Positions 53,170-63,892 of a DNA stretch of 64,000 nt are shown here, in pieces. The notes below the pieces were generated by a model. It saw only the letters and a program-made list of their open reading frames with translations, was not told the DNA's origin and made no database searches. The stretch is from Azorinus chamasolen. Its lineage: Eukaryota > Mollusca > Bivalvia > Cardiida > Solecurtidae. The DNA lies in assembly GCA_963576725.1 (NCBI GenBank), contig OY755241.1:29762853-29826852 (forward strand), in the 5' to 3' direction. A program made the position numbers and the translations under genes. Position 1 is the first letter of the stretch. Every line of letters begins with the position of its first letter.

Positions 53170-56110
53170 TCAGTCAAAAACCAAGACTCTTTCCATTTGT
53201 GACTATATTGTTTCATATTACTTAGATGTGGTAGCCATTACAGAAACCTGGTTTGGTAGTTCTGTAGACAAATTGTGCTTAAGCGAACTGGTTCCCACCA
53301 ATAACAGAATTGAACATGCCCCTCGCTGCAATGGCAAACGTGGCGGCGGGGTGGCAGTCATGCATAAGGCTTCAGTAGGACTTCGCCTCCATGCATTAAC
53401 AAGAGATGACGATTTCTCAAAATTTTAGTGCATGGACTACACCTTAGGTATCCGAGATTTCACTCTACGCCTAGTAGTCGTTTACAGACCACCACCATCG
53501 CGGGGAAATGGTCTAAACACCGGAGATTTTCTTGATAATGAATGGCCACTTTTCCTATCTAAATTTGCGACCTGTGACAGACCGGTCATCATTGTAGGGA
53601 ACTTAAACATCCATCTTGTCAATCAGAATGACAGGGACACAGCTGACTTTGTTAGTACACTAGATTCATTTGGATTGCAACAGCATGTTGATGAAGCCAC
53701 TCATATTGTTGGACATACCCTTGATGCTGTTATCACGAGAAACGGTGGTGACTGTGTGTCAAATATTAAAGTCACTGACCCAGGACTATCTGACAGTACT
53801 GTTAAAATTTTACGCGATCATTTTCGCGATCATTTTTCTGTAACTGTTGAAGCAAAGGGGGCTAAACCTCCGACAGTGAGAAATACTGTTTCATTTCGGA
53901 AACTTAGGGCAATTAATGTCGACTCATTTAAGAAAGATCTCCTCAGAATCCATCAAAGCAAGTTTGCAAATGACAGATGTTGATGAGCTGGTTAACACAT
54001 ATACACAAGCACTAGGGTCACTTGCCAATAGACATGCTCCATTGTGTACTAAAGTCATAATGCTCAGACCATCATGTCCGTGGTATACCCAGGACCTACA
54101 CGATGCTAAACATGTACGGCGCAAGTTTGACACAAATTGGAGAAAGTTCAGACTCTCAATAGACCATCAGCTGTACAGAGAACAGTGTGCCAAAGTAAAC
54201 AAGCTGTTGGCAAAGTCAAAGGTTGATTTCTACTCAGAGAAAGTAGAATCTAGCCTGGCAGACTCAAAGAGTTTTCACAGTCACTAAGCACCTACTAGGT
54301 ACAACTAGTGACATCACGGTGCCTAAGACTTCATCCTCAAGACAACTTGCACAAGACTTCAGTGACTTTTTTGTTGACAAAGTGGGCAAAATACGGGCAG
54401 ATATTGCATCAGACACTGTATTCAGTGCGCCAGTTATCATGGAAATGCAGCGTGCAACGAACGCTTTAGATTGTTTTGTTACAGTTACAGAAGAAGAAGT
54501 AGAACAAATAATTAAGGCACCCCCCCCTTGCAAGTCCTGTGAAATGGATCCAATACCTACATCGCTGTTAAAGTCATGCCTTGACGAACTTGTACCGATT
54601 CTGACCAAAATTGTAAACTCCTCTTTAGACACTGTCTACGTTCCGAAAAGTGTCAGACCTCGTTTGAAAAAACCGGATCTCGGTTCAAATTAACTTAAGA
54701 ATTATAGGCATTATCGAATCATTTGTCTCCAAAGTGTTAGAAAAAGTGGTCGACAAACACATTGAGTCCCAATTGACATCAAACGAACTACATGAGCACC
54801 ATCAGTCGGCATACCGAAAGCATCATTCAACAGAGACTGCTCTCCTGAAAGTTCAAAACGGCATCCTTCAATCCCTAGATAAAAACGAAAAGAAGTTCAT
54901 GTCATGCTTGACTTATCAGCTGCATTTGACACTATTGATCATGAAACTCTGCTAAAACGCCTGGGAAAAGACTTCAGAATAATTTGCAAACCCATTGAGT
55001 GGATAACCTTCTTCATAAATTACCGCTATCAAATAGTCTCAGTAGATAAAGAACTGTCCACCCAAGTTAAGATGAAATATAGCGAGCCACAGGGATCGGT
55101 CTTATGACCAAAGCACTACATCATGTACACAAAACCTGTCGGCTCAATCTACAGAAACCATGGGCTTAACCACCATTTTTATGCCGATGACTCACAATTA
55201 TACCTGTCCTTTAAACCCAATGGCATTTACTGTCAACAAGAAGCTTTATCGCGAGTTGATAACAGTCTCAAAGAAATAGTCTCTTAGATGCACCAGAACA
55301 TGCTGAAGCTCAATACTGACAAAACTGAGGTCATCCTGCTTCATACAAAGAACGCAGAAGTACCTGCAGGGGTTAATGTGCAAGTAGGGCCCTCAAAGAT
55401 CAGACCATCTTAGTGTATAAAGAATTTCGGTGCATGGTTCGATTCACAAATGGATATGACATCACATGTCAATTCCGTGTATAGGTCTAGTTATGCACAG
55501 CTCCGGCAAATAGGCCATATTAGAAGGTACCTCTCACCTAATGCTACCTAATGCTACTAATACTTTGGTGAACTCTCTTGTTACATCAACAATAGATTAC
55601 TGTAATTCACTGCTGCGTGTAATTTCAAACAACTCACTACGGAAATGTCAAAGAGTGCAAAACACAGCCGCCCGCATCATAACCAGAACTCCTCGATATA
55701 ATCATATCACGCCGGTTCTGAAGGTTTCACAGGCTTCCGGTTCATCATCGGATTGAATTCTACACTTACATATAAAGTCACGCACAATGAATATCCCAAG
55801 TACATTGTCGACATGTTTGACGTGTACAGGCCACGCAGAGAGTTAAGGTCGGCAAGATGATCATTGTCGTTCGTTGTGCCAAAATGTTGTAGGGTAAAAT
55901 ATGGTGAGAGAAGTTTCATACATGCAGCTCCGAAACTTTGGAATGCTCTACCTTCAGGAATTACAGACGCAAAGTCACTGGCATGTTTCAAAAGGTGTCT
56001 GAAACGCATTTTTTCAACATTTGTTACTAGGACAGTAAAGTTCAGAATAGGAATTGCTTTCAGCCAACCTATTAAGCTAACAGGTGACCCAATAGTCATG
56101 TACAGTGGCA
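53170..56110 (+). mobile_element. Degenerate LINE (CR1/L2/Jockey-like)
   Basis: The endonuclease begins with KTKTLSICDYIV and DVVAITETWFG (53,177-53,265), continues with VVVYRPPPSRG and PVIIVGNLNIHLV, where the usual GDFN aspartate is N. The RT follows: KSCEMDPIPTSLLKSCLDEL (54,530-54,595), STETALLKV, MLDLSAAFDTIDHETLLKRL (54,904-54,963), EPQGSVL, HFYADDSQLYLSF (55,165-55,210) and LNTDKTEVILLH. The final region WNALPSGITDAKSLACFKR (55,940-56,000) is typical of these LINEs. Many stops and frameshifts make it inactive. Confidence 0.88.
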
Positions 56111-56400
56111 ACTAAGTTCAGGATAGGAATGGCTTTCAGCCAACCTATTAAGCTAACAGTTGACCCAATAGTCATTACAGTGGCAACTGAGCTCAGGACC
56201 GAAATGGCTTTCAGCCAACCTATTAAGCTAACAGGTGACCCAATAGTCATGTACAGTGGCAACTAAGTTCAGGATAGGAATGGCTTTCAGCCAACCTATT
56301 AAGCTAACAGTTGACCCAATAGTCATTACAGTGGCAACTGAGCTCAGGACCGAAATGGCTTTCAGCCAACCTATTAACAGTTGATCCAATATTCATATAA
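56110..56400. repeat. About 75-bp tandem repeat at the LINE 3' end
   Basis: Two alternating units, AACTAAGTTCAGGATAGGAA and AACTGAGCTCAGGACCGAAA, start at 56,110, 56,185, 56,261 and 56,336. This gives a 151-bp dimeric period, and each unit contains GGCTTTCAGCCAACCTATTA. Confidence 0.9.
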
Positions 56401-56504
56401 ATGGAATTATTTTCAGTCAGCACATTTATTCTAATTTAGAATATTGATTAGCATGGCCAACAATCGCATAGACAGAGTGATAAATAGAGCTCTAGAGTAA
56501 GGGA

Positions 56505-56680
56505 GGGTGGCAGAGAGACGGGTAGATAAGAGACAGGGAGAGTGGGAGGCAGACATATACAAATACAGACATACAGGGACAGGGAGAGACGGACAGAGAG
56601 AAAGAAACACACATAGGTAGACAGACAGAGATAAAAGAAAAAGAGACAGACAAAAGGACAGACAGATAAAGAGGGAGCAA
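56505..56680. repeat. Purine-rich low-complexity (GACAGAGA)n tract
   Basis: Irregular GACAGA/GGGAGA repeats. No coding signal is credible. Confidence 0.7.
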
Positions 56681-56880
56681 ATGAAATTGAATGTCTAAAA
56701 CCAAGAGGATAATCCTCGTGTGAGAGCTCCAGCTCCCTTAATATAAGGAATTAAACTAAAAGATAAGAATGAAAGTTACTCAAGGAGGGGGAGTGTCTTC
56801 AATAGAGCCTGAATCTCCAAGGAAATACCTCTGAGACTTAACTCTTCCATTGCGGAAAACGCCTCCCAGGTCTTGCAGTA

Positions 56881-57236
56881 ATGGACGAATATGTGATTAC
56901 GCCTGCGAACTGTTTGGATCCAGATAAGACACCAAGTAGCCCGGTGTCCCTTTAGGATCCAACCTGTTTGATACACAACTTAGGTTTCATAGACTGAATT
57001 GAAAAGAAAGCCCACTCAGAAATATTGTATACAGACGAAATTTATTTGGCGCCGAAAGGACTCTCAACCATCAGCTTAATTACGCGTGCGTACGATCGCG
57101 TTGGTATATTTGAATCACGTACACCAACCCTTATCATGCTACCTAGCTCGCAACTTCAAACAGCTTGGATCCAGATTAGACGTTGAGTTACTCGGTCAAG
57201 TTTTTCAAACGCTTGTACGAATCCGAAGTAAGTAAA
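56881..57236. repeat. 356-bp direct duplication, copy 1, with family B/H MITE pieces
   Basis: Contains AACTGTTTGGATCCAGATAA, AAGTAGCCCGGTGTCCCTTT (a family B-like hairpin) and TTTGGCGCCGAAAGGACT (family H terminus). It is followed at once by a second copy. Confidence 0.92.
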
Positions 57237-57592
57237 ATGGACGAATATGTGATTACGCCTGCGAACTGTTTGGATCCAGATAAGACACCAAGTAGCCCGG
57301 TGTCCCTTTAGGATCCAACCTGTTTGATACACAACTTAGGTTTCATAGACTGAATTGAAAAGAAAGCCCACTCAGAAATATTGTATACAGACGAAATTTA
57401 TTTGGCGCCGAAAGGACTCTCAACCATCAGCTTAATTACGCGTGCGTACGATCGCGTTGGTATATTTGAATCACGTACACCAACCCTTATCATGCTACCT
57501 AGCTCGCAACTTCAAACAGCTTGGATCCAGATTAGACGTTGAGTTACTCGGTCAAGTTTTTCAAACGCTTGTACGAATCCGAAGTAAGTAAA
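57237..57592. repeat. 356-bp direct duplication, copy 2
   Basis: By eye no base differs from copy 1 until the last few bases (AGTAAGTAAAATGG against AGTAAGTAAAAAATG). Confidence 0.92.
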
Positions 57593-58407
57593 AAATGCAG
57601 ATCAGACTTTGTGCCTGCATTTTCTAAACATGATAATGATAAACACCAAGTTCGTGACCAATGGTTTCACTGAAGACGGTTGTACAATGTGTCGAAGATA
57701 TCGTAAAGTGGGGCCTCAGTATATCAGATATACACAAATTACTTCGAGATAACATAAGTTCGAGTCATCTAATTTCTTATCTGAACAAGTTCTCAAGTCC
57801 ACAGCTTATTTCAGGAGCTTACAGCAGGAGCTTACAGCATTACTTCGGACCTGTATTAAGCTGTGCCATGCATTTCTAGATATGCGTAGTACTACACTTA
57901 GAGCAATTTTGGACTTACCGAACCTTTAGTTTAGTTAAATTTTGGAATTACCGAACGTTTAGTCTAGTTATTCTGAAGTTAAAGTTATTTGAGTTCGAGA
58001 TATTGAAGTTGAACTGTATTTCCTGATCGGCTCCTGTATTACAGTAAAACCACTGGGTAACCACCACTGAGTAAGCATGTTCTTAATTCATGTGCAAGAT
58101 GTAGTATGGTCGTACATGTATATGGACATTATAATGACAACAGTCTAACATTTAATTTAGATAAGTAGAAGCTGTGCCTTTACGAATACTATAGTATAAT
58201 GAAAGTATGTGATTGTCACAAGAATAGTACTTTGGAAAACCATTTTACTGGTCTACAAGCACGTTGATATATTCCAAATGAGTATATATATGGGCATAGC
58301 TCGCGAAACGCACTTATGCAAGGGCGTAACATCAATCTCAAAGGTTGAAATGATACAAAACTCGAATGCTTATAGGGGTAGACTTCGATACGCGTTCTGT
58401 CTTATCA
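57593..58407. other. Intergenic with decayed repeats
   Basis: 57,965-58,060 matches about 21,045-21,145 (GAGTTCGAGATATTGAAGTT; TATTACAGTAAAACCACTGG). No gene is recognised in the 60-72 aa frames here. Confidence 0.45.
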
Positions 58408-58560
58408 TGTAATATCCCCATTCCCTCATATTGATGCTTTTGACGCCTCTGTAAAGGTCACCTTTTCAAACCGTTGTGATAAAAATGGAGCTATAGGACC
58501 AAGTGTGCTATTTATCACAATGGTTTCACAACTACACATTTTACTATTTTCCCAGGGAAA
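58408..58560. mobile_element. Family C MITE, truncated
   Basis: CCCCATTCCCTCATATTGAT, then AACCGTTGTGATAAAAATGG and TATTTATCACAATGGTTTCA. The right third is missing. Confidence 0.7.
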
Positions 58561-58679
58561 CATGCCCTGGACCCCTGTAGCTACGGTGCGTACATTTTAA
58601 AGCATAAAATTAGTTTATAGGACATGTGACTCAATAAGCCACTATCTAACCGTCTGACCTACTATAACAAATGTGAGAT

Positions 58680-58740
58680 TCAAGATAAGAATCAACTAGA
58701 TAACGTAGTTTAGAATAGGTCTACACTATACATGTGCTGC
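58680..58740 (+). promoter_or_regulatory. Putative promoter of C1q gene 5
   Basis: AGATAAG at 58,683-58,689 and CACTATACATGTGC at about 58,724-58,737, the same block as upstream of 22,520 and 24,170. Confidence 0.5.
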
Positions 58741-59174
58741 CTTATTTCGACATTCGACATTAGTCTCTCGACGGGAAGTTTAAATTGAATTTGTCATGAA
58801 CATATTCATCTTGGCTGCATGCTTCTGCATGTCAGCAGTTTACACTGCTGTGTCCGCAGAGGATCTGGATAGAGGTTTGAACACTGACACTCTGGAGTAT
58901 CTTATTCGTCGTATTGAGGTGTTAGAAAACCGTGACATGCAGTTTAGGGAGGAGGTAACCACGATGCGTAGGAAACAAGAGCGACAGGGTCGGGAGATTG
59001 CCAATCTCCGCCGTCTGCTAGGAGAAAGAGTGGGACGCCACAAAGCACTAGAGAACGTCGTTAAGGAAGACCAGAAACGATCAAACACAGACAATACCGA
59101 AGAACATGCAACAGGTAGTGGATATGAAATTTCAGGTGTTTTCACTATATACAGCGTTTCATGAAAAAAGAATA

Positions 59175-59300
59175 GAAAATGAAAGTCACACGGGAGATGC
59201 CACATAAACACACACACAGCCACCCTGAAGCACAAATGAAGTGCGTGCATATAAACACACACAACACAGAGACAGACACAGATACACAGGCATACATTTA
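59175..59300 (-). repeat. Retroelement 3'-module fragment in intron of C1q gene 5
   Basis: GGGAGATGCCACATAAACAC and CACAGCCACCCTGAAGCACA, the same relic as after exon 1 of genes 1 and 3. Confidence 0.6.
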
Positions 59301-59529
59301 ACATACTTTATTTCCTTTAACTTAGCGTTCATAGATTTGGCATCGTCCATATAATACATGCCCATAAACAAACACCGCATTAATCAGTACTTGCCTATGC
59401 TATCAGGATGCTTGTGGTACATCGGTGGTTCAACTGCACTGAGCAATGCATTTTGTTCCATCCACGGAAACTGCTCTGGGGTATTCCCGATCCACCTGTA
59501 GTTAGCTAGGCGTCGAGATGTGACTACTG

Positions 59530-59745
59530 TTAACCCATTCTCTCATACTGACGCATTTGTGTGCCTGTGTAAAACTCATTTTAAACCATTTTAAAACCAT
59601 TTAACTCCTTATAGGATCACATGCTCTATTCATCACAATGGTTTGAAAACTACACAATTCTAAAATTCTCCTTTTCTATAGTTAATGCTCCTTATCGGTA
59701 GATTAATTCAAAGAGTATGGGTCTAAAATAGTCTAGGAGGGTAAA
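59530..59745. mobile_element. Family C MITE in intron of C1q gene 5
   Basis: TTAACCCATTCTCTCATACT at the left. The hairpin is eroded (CTCCTTATAGGATCACATGC). Right GTCTAGGAGGGTAAACCCC. Confidence 0.75.
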
Positions 59746-59977
59746 CCCCACACCAGTGCAAATAAACGAACCAACATTCAGAATGAATCGTGTATATGAT
59801 GACTATAATCATAGTATTAATTCATAGAGTTGTTACTCATCTCAGAACAAAGGTCTTCCCATTTTAAGGTCAAATTATTAATTGACATAAAACACTAGTA
59901 GGCTACTAGTTATAGCATTGGGCTGTATTGATATGGCCAATAGCAAAACAGTGCAACATGTCCAAAACAGCACGTAA

Positions 59978-60190
59978 CTCTAGCGGCAAAATGTTGTCTG
60001 CAGATACATTTTGTCGTCTCCTACATTTTTGTTTTCATTTTTCAAAAATCAGTTACATTAACAAACAGTTTGGATACTAATAAAACGTCGCGTTACTCGG
60101 CGTCTCATCTGCATCTAACTGTTTGCATGGATAAGCACAGATGTTTGCATGGATAAGCACAGATGCGACATGTGCGGCGAAAGAGTAAAT
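59978..60190. mobile_element. Family B MITE in intron of C1q gene 5
   Basis: CGGCAAAATGTTGTCTGCAG, AACAGTTTGGATACTAATAA, GTCGCGTTACTCGGCGTCTC. It includes a 21-bp direct duplication (TTGCATGGATAAGCACAGAT) at about 60,122 and 60,143. It is the shared intronic insertion of genes 1, 3 and 5. Confidence 0.75.
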
Positions 60191-60303
60191 AGAACTGTCA
60201 ATAAAAGCGTTATGCATGTACAATAAAACGTCTCTAAAACAGCATTCTAAAGAGACATGTTTATTGGTCTTCAAGAAGAATACTGCAACGCGTTAGCCCT
60301 GCA

Positions 60304-60512
60304 TTAACCCATTCCCTCATATTGACGACTTATAACGACTCTTTTAAAGTCACTTTGTGAAACCATTGTGATAAATAGAGCATTTGCTCAAATAGGAGCA
60401 AATGCTCTATTTATCACAATGGTTTCAAACTACAAAATTCTTAAATTTTCCTTTTCTCTAGTTAATACTCCTTTTCGGTAGATTTATTCAAAGAGGTTGT
60501 ATTTTGGGTTAA
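60304..60512. mobile_element. Family C hairpin MITE in intron of C1q gene 5
   Basis: TTAACCCATTCCCTCATATT at the left and TTTGGGTTAA at the right. A strong hairpin (GATAAATAGAGCATTTGCTC / GAGCAAATGCTCTATTTATC). It is absent from the introns of genes 1 and 3, so it is younger than the duplication. Confidence 0.85.
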
Positions 60513-61183
60513 AAGATAAAGCATATTTATGAAAATGATTGCTTTCCAAGTATTCCATTGTATTTGGGTTAAATATTCAATAAAAAGACAGATTCCTACA
60601 AAATGCACAACTCCCATTACTTCGTACTTAAAGTGCCGAAATAATAATGGAGCATAAATTTGTTATTTGTTCTTTGTACTCTGTATTTTTCAGACGATCA
60701 TTAACAAACAATACGTCAAACTGAAGTCGACGTTAACGTGGCATTTTTTGCAACACTCTCCTCCGATTCTCTTCATCTCGGTAAAAACCAAATTATCGCC
60801 TTTGATCATATCTGGACTAATGATGGCAACGCTTATAACCCTCATGCAGGTGTGTTCATTGCGCCGGTTTCTGGGACTTATGTCTTCTCAACAACTGTGG
60901 CAACCAAAGACCGGTCTGTAGCACGTTTTGCTTTTACTCGTAATGGAATAATTGTATCACGGATGTTTGTTGACGGAGCAGAATCCTGGTACGAATCCTC
61001 CACCCAAATGATCGTTTTAAAGCTTGACCAGGGAGATGATGTATCTGTCATCCACACAGAATCGGACAAGGATATTACTAGGTCCTACTATTCGTTATAT
61101 TCTGGTTTCCTGCTTCGCCAGTCAAGTGCTAGCGTAAATATTGTCGGCTAGTATGTCTTTTATGGTGTACATATATACTTTTC

Positions 61184-61362
61184 AACTCTTTACTCAATAA
61201 ATATGCATTTCTACTTTTATCTCAAACAACAGAGTAGACCCAGATCAGACTCTTAATATGGCCAAAACAGCATTGCATCCATGTGCCATTATATAACTTT
61301 ATTTAACAAATATCCATTGTGCCATTATTCCTTACATGAATATTCGTGGAGTAAAGGGTTAA
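61184..61362. mobile_element. Family A MITE with internal deletion, at the 3' end of C1q gene 5
   Basis: CAACTCTTTACTCAATAAAT and GTGGAGTAAAGGGTTAA. One hairpin arm is deleted. The AATAAA at 61,196-61,201 lies inside its left terminus. Confidence 0.75.
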
Positions 61363-62195
61363 TGGAATAAAGGGTAAATGCAACGCATTATGCTTGGTTT
61401 TACTTACTCCGACATTGTCCATTTCCCGTGCCTCTGGTATTACGAGCACGTTACAAAGCTGTTTTAGTTCCACACCACAAAGGTAATTGAACAAATACTA
61501 CTGGTTCAAACCCTATATGGTATTTAGGTGTAGAATCGGAAAAATAAAAGTATTAACCAATTTTCCTGTGAATATTTTCAAAGAAATAATGACATCATGT
61601 ATATTAACTTAATGTTTGAGTTAAATGTTGTTTACGGCCGAAATAACAGAATCATACGTATATTATACCATAATCAAAACAGGACTTCAGACGGCTCCTA
61701 CAGGAGCCTCTGGTCTGGGTCTACTCTGTTTACAAAAGCGACAAACGTCGTAAAGGCAAATTTAAAGAGTAAGGTGTTAATATTCACTTAGCAAATGGAC
61801 CGATTGCACGATCACCTACATGTATTCAACTAGGCGGCGCTGCCACCGCGTATGTTATCTATTGTTGATTGAATGCCCACTGGTCAGTGGTCACACACAA
61901 GTTCTTTAAATTCGAGAATAACGAAATATGTAAAATATATATATTGTATGCAACATTGTAAAGGTTTTAATTTTATTTTGCACGCTTTTAAAAATGCAGG
62001 TAAATGATCAACTTTACCCTCAACCCCCAACGCAGTGATCTCCCCAATCGCTACGCTGAAGAGAACGCACGAAGTGACAAGGGAGATCACTGTGAGGAGT
62101 TTGCTTTACCCTAAGCCGAAGAAACTGATATAAATACATGGCTGCAAACAGCAACATTTCAGACAGCTACTTTAATGTTAAAATGTCTCTATTAA
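61363..62195. other. Intergenic with family A remnant and inverted repeat
   Basis: 61,553-61,779 is an inverted family A MITE (GACGGCTCCTACAGGAGCCT; GGGTCTACTCTG). 62,005-62,110 has TTTACCCTCAACCCC, GTGATCTCCC and GGGAGATCAC as a loose foldback. No gene is seen. Confidence 0.55.
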
Positions 62196-62405
62196 ATAAT
62201 TTCAATGCCTTTGCAAACAGAGCAGACCCAGAGCAGACAGATCCTGCAGGATTCGTCTGATACAGTGCCGAAGAAATGCAGGAAACACCACATACGAAAC
62301 ACATAGCCGCACGAACAGCACCACGATGAAAAACAGTTAATGTACATACATATAAAAGACACAGAGAGATGCACAGACATAACAAACAAACAATAGGAAG
62401 AAGAA
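62195..62405 (-). mobile_element. Family A fragment joined to retroelement 3' module
   Basis: 62,195-62,262 is a family A hairpin piece (GCAAACAGAGCAGACCCAGA). 62,270-62,400 is the module in minus orientation (GAAATGCAGGAAACACCACA, CATAACAAACAAACAATAGG). Confidence 0.6.
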
Positions 62406-62412
62406 AATGTTG

Positions 62413-63079
62413 CTCGTTTCGAAAACCATTCGGAATCAGCTTCGTCTTCGGGTGATTCGGCATGCATTCCGCATGTATTCGGGTAGTGGCTTACAAAGTC
62501 TTGCGGAACAGACGCCGAAGTGATGCAGAAGCATGCCGAAACGTTAAGAATTACCTCCCGAATGCATCCCAAATGGTTTCCGATCGTCCGGAAAGGATGC
62601 GGAAAAGTTGCAGAACATGCCGAAGGGTGCCAAGGAAAAGATGTCTCTTCTCTCAAATGCTTCCGGTAATCTGAAGACCGCTCTTTTTAGATATTCATGT
62701 ATATAAGCGTTGCTGATATCAGCGTCTTTTGAGACGATTCTGAATCGTCCATAATACATTTGGCATGTCTTCCGCGTGGATTCGGGAACCGTTCCGCATC
62801 TTCAGGAAGCCTTCCGCCTTTCGGTTTCATTCGGGAACCGCTCGGGATGGGTAGGAGATCCCGAAGGCTTGCAGAATGCTTCCTAAACTACTCCGAAGCC
62901 ACCGCGAATTGTCCCGAAGGCTTGCAGAATGTCACGAAGCCCTCCCGAATAAAACAGTTTGCGTCCAAATTTTAAAACTTTGATGCCGAATCTTTTTCGA
63001 TCCCGATCAGTCCCAGATCAGTCCAAATCTGCGAAATCCACATTCGGGAACCCTTCGGCGCCTTAGTGGACATTTGGTC
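62413..63079. mobile_element. Harbinger-like CCGAA-rich element, short copy
   Basis: The left part aligns with 18,440-18,680 (AACCATTCGG.ATCAGCTT; GAATTACCTCCCGAATGC). The right part aligns with 20,170-20,600 (GGCATGTCTTCC, GTAGGAGATCCCGAAG, CATTCGGGAACCCTTCGG). The right end GGACATTTGGTC is followed by TTA. The left terminus is lost and the interior is about 1.5 kb shorter than the first copy. Confidence 0.75.
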
Positions 63080-63195
63080 TTATACTTGTGTGTATCTATA
63101 GACATCCAAAATCAACCGAGATCATTTCAAAACGTTTATATCATGATTACCTGATATACTGCATAACCAACAAATCCAAGTCAATGCTAACGACA

Positions 63196-63391
63196 TATAG
63201 TCAAACCTCACTATAACGGTCACTCAATTGTGTTAATTAGATGGTATTTAAGGCAGGAGGCTGCTTAAAGTAAGGTGAACGCTCCTATAGGAGCGTTCTA
63301 TTTTACTTTCACCTTGCTTTAAGCAACCACCTGTCTTTAACACAAAATGCTTGATGTAATTTAGAGGCCGTTAAAGAGAGGTTTTACTGTA
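63196..63391. mobile_element. Family F hairpin MITE upstream of C1q gene 6
   Basis: TAGTCAAACCTCACTATAAC and GTTAAAGAGAGGTTTTACTGTA. Hairpin AAGGTGAACGCTCCTATAGG / AGCGTTCTATTTTACTTTCA. Confidence 0.85.
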
Positions 63392-63399
63392 TATACAGA

Positions 63400-63480
63400 A
63401 CGAGATAAGATTCCAATAGATACACAATGAAACACGGAGTCTACATGCGGGCCCATGTTTGAATGAGCAGATAAGAACTG
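63400..63480 (+). promoter_or_regulatory. Putative promoter region of C1q gene 6
   Basis: AGATAAG at 63,403-63,409 and 63,469-63,475, as in other members. No clear TATA box is seen. Confidence 0.4.
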
Positions 63481-63534
63481 AGTTCATATTTTTTTCGGCA
63501 TCAGTTTAAATTAAAGGCTTTGAACAGTTGTGCC

Positions 63535-63892
63535 ATGACTATATAATTGTTGATTGCATGCTTTTGCACGCCAATAGTGCATGCTACAATATCCGCAGCG
63601 GACCTGGATAGAGGTTTGGACAAACGTACTATGGAGTACCTTGAGTACCTGGTCAGTCGTATTGAAGTGTTAGAAACACGTGATATGCAGTTTCGAGAAA
63701 ACTTAAACAAGATGAGAAGGAAACAGGAAAGACAGGTTCGGGAGATAGCCAGTCTCCGTCGCTCGCTGGGAGGCAGACAGAGGCAACATACAGAAACATA
63801 TGCGGACATCGTTAACGATAACGAGAAACAATTAGTCACAGAGTCTGACGTTCCTGAAACTCATACTGCAGATAGAACAAAAACAGTTTCAG
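63535..63892 (+). pseudogene. Exon 1 of a sixth coiled-coil C1q gene; stop at codon 4, continues off window
   Basis: The aligned ATG at 63,535 reads ATG ACT ATA TAA. The rest of the signal peptide then follows in the same frame (LLIACFCTPIVHATISAADLD), then the stalk with a three-residue insertion (MEYLEYLVSRIEVLETRDMQ) and LRRSLGGRQRQ, to a strong donor CAG|GTATGT at 63,893. From the ATG the exon is 358 nt, phase 1 like the others. Unless translation starts elsewhere (no upstream ATG in frame is evident), the protein is not made. The C1q exon would lie beyond 64,000. Either a young pseudogene or a sequencing error in codon 4. Confidence 0.75.

Larger units (their letters stand above)
58796..61151 (+). 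pseudogene. Coiled-coil C1q gene 5 with in-frame stop at start of C1q exon
   Basis: Exon 1 is 58,796-59,135 (donor CAG|GTGTTT): signal peptide FILAACFCMSAVYTAVSA and stalk YLIRRIEVLENRDMQFREE to LRRLLGERVG. It is fully open from the ATG. Exon 2 is 60,694-61,151 (acceptor TTTTTCAG|ACGATC). In the conserved phase-1 join the first codons are GAC GAT CAT TAA; the TAA at 60,702-60,704 replaces the AGA or AAA of genes 1 and 3. The C1q domain after it is uninterrupted (FDHIWTNDGNAYNPHAGVF, PVSGTYVFSTTVATKDRS, GFLLRQSSAS). As spliced it would give a 116-aa secreted stalk with no C1q domain. It could be a recent pseudogene, a polymorphic null allele, or a gene using another acceptor. AATAAA is at 61,196. 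Confidence 0.85.

Noticed and set aside
53228..54955. Host endonuclease/exonuclease-phosphatase genes
   Set aside because: The fragments are collinear with LINE endonuclease and RT domains, including FYADD, and are full of stops.
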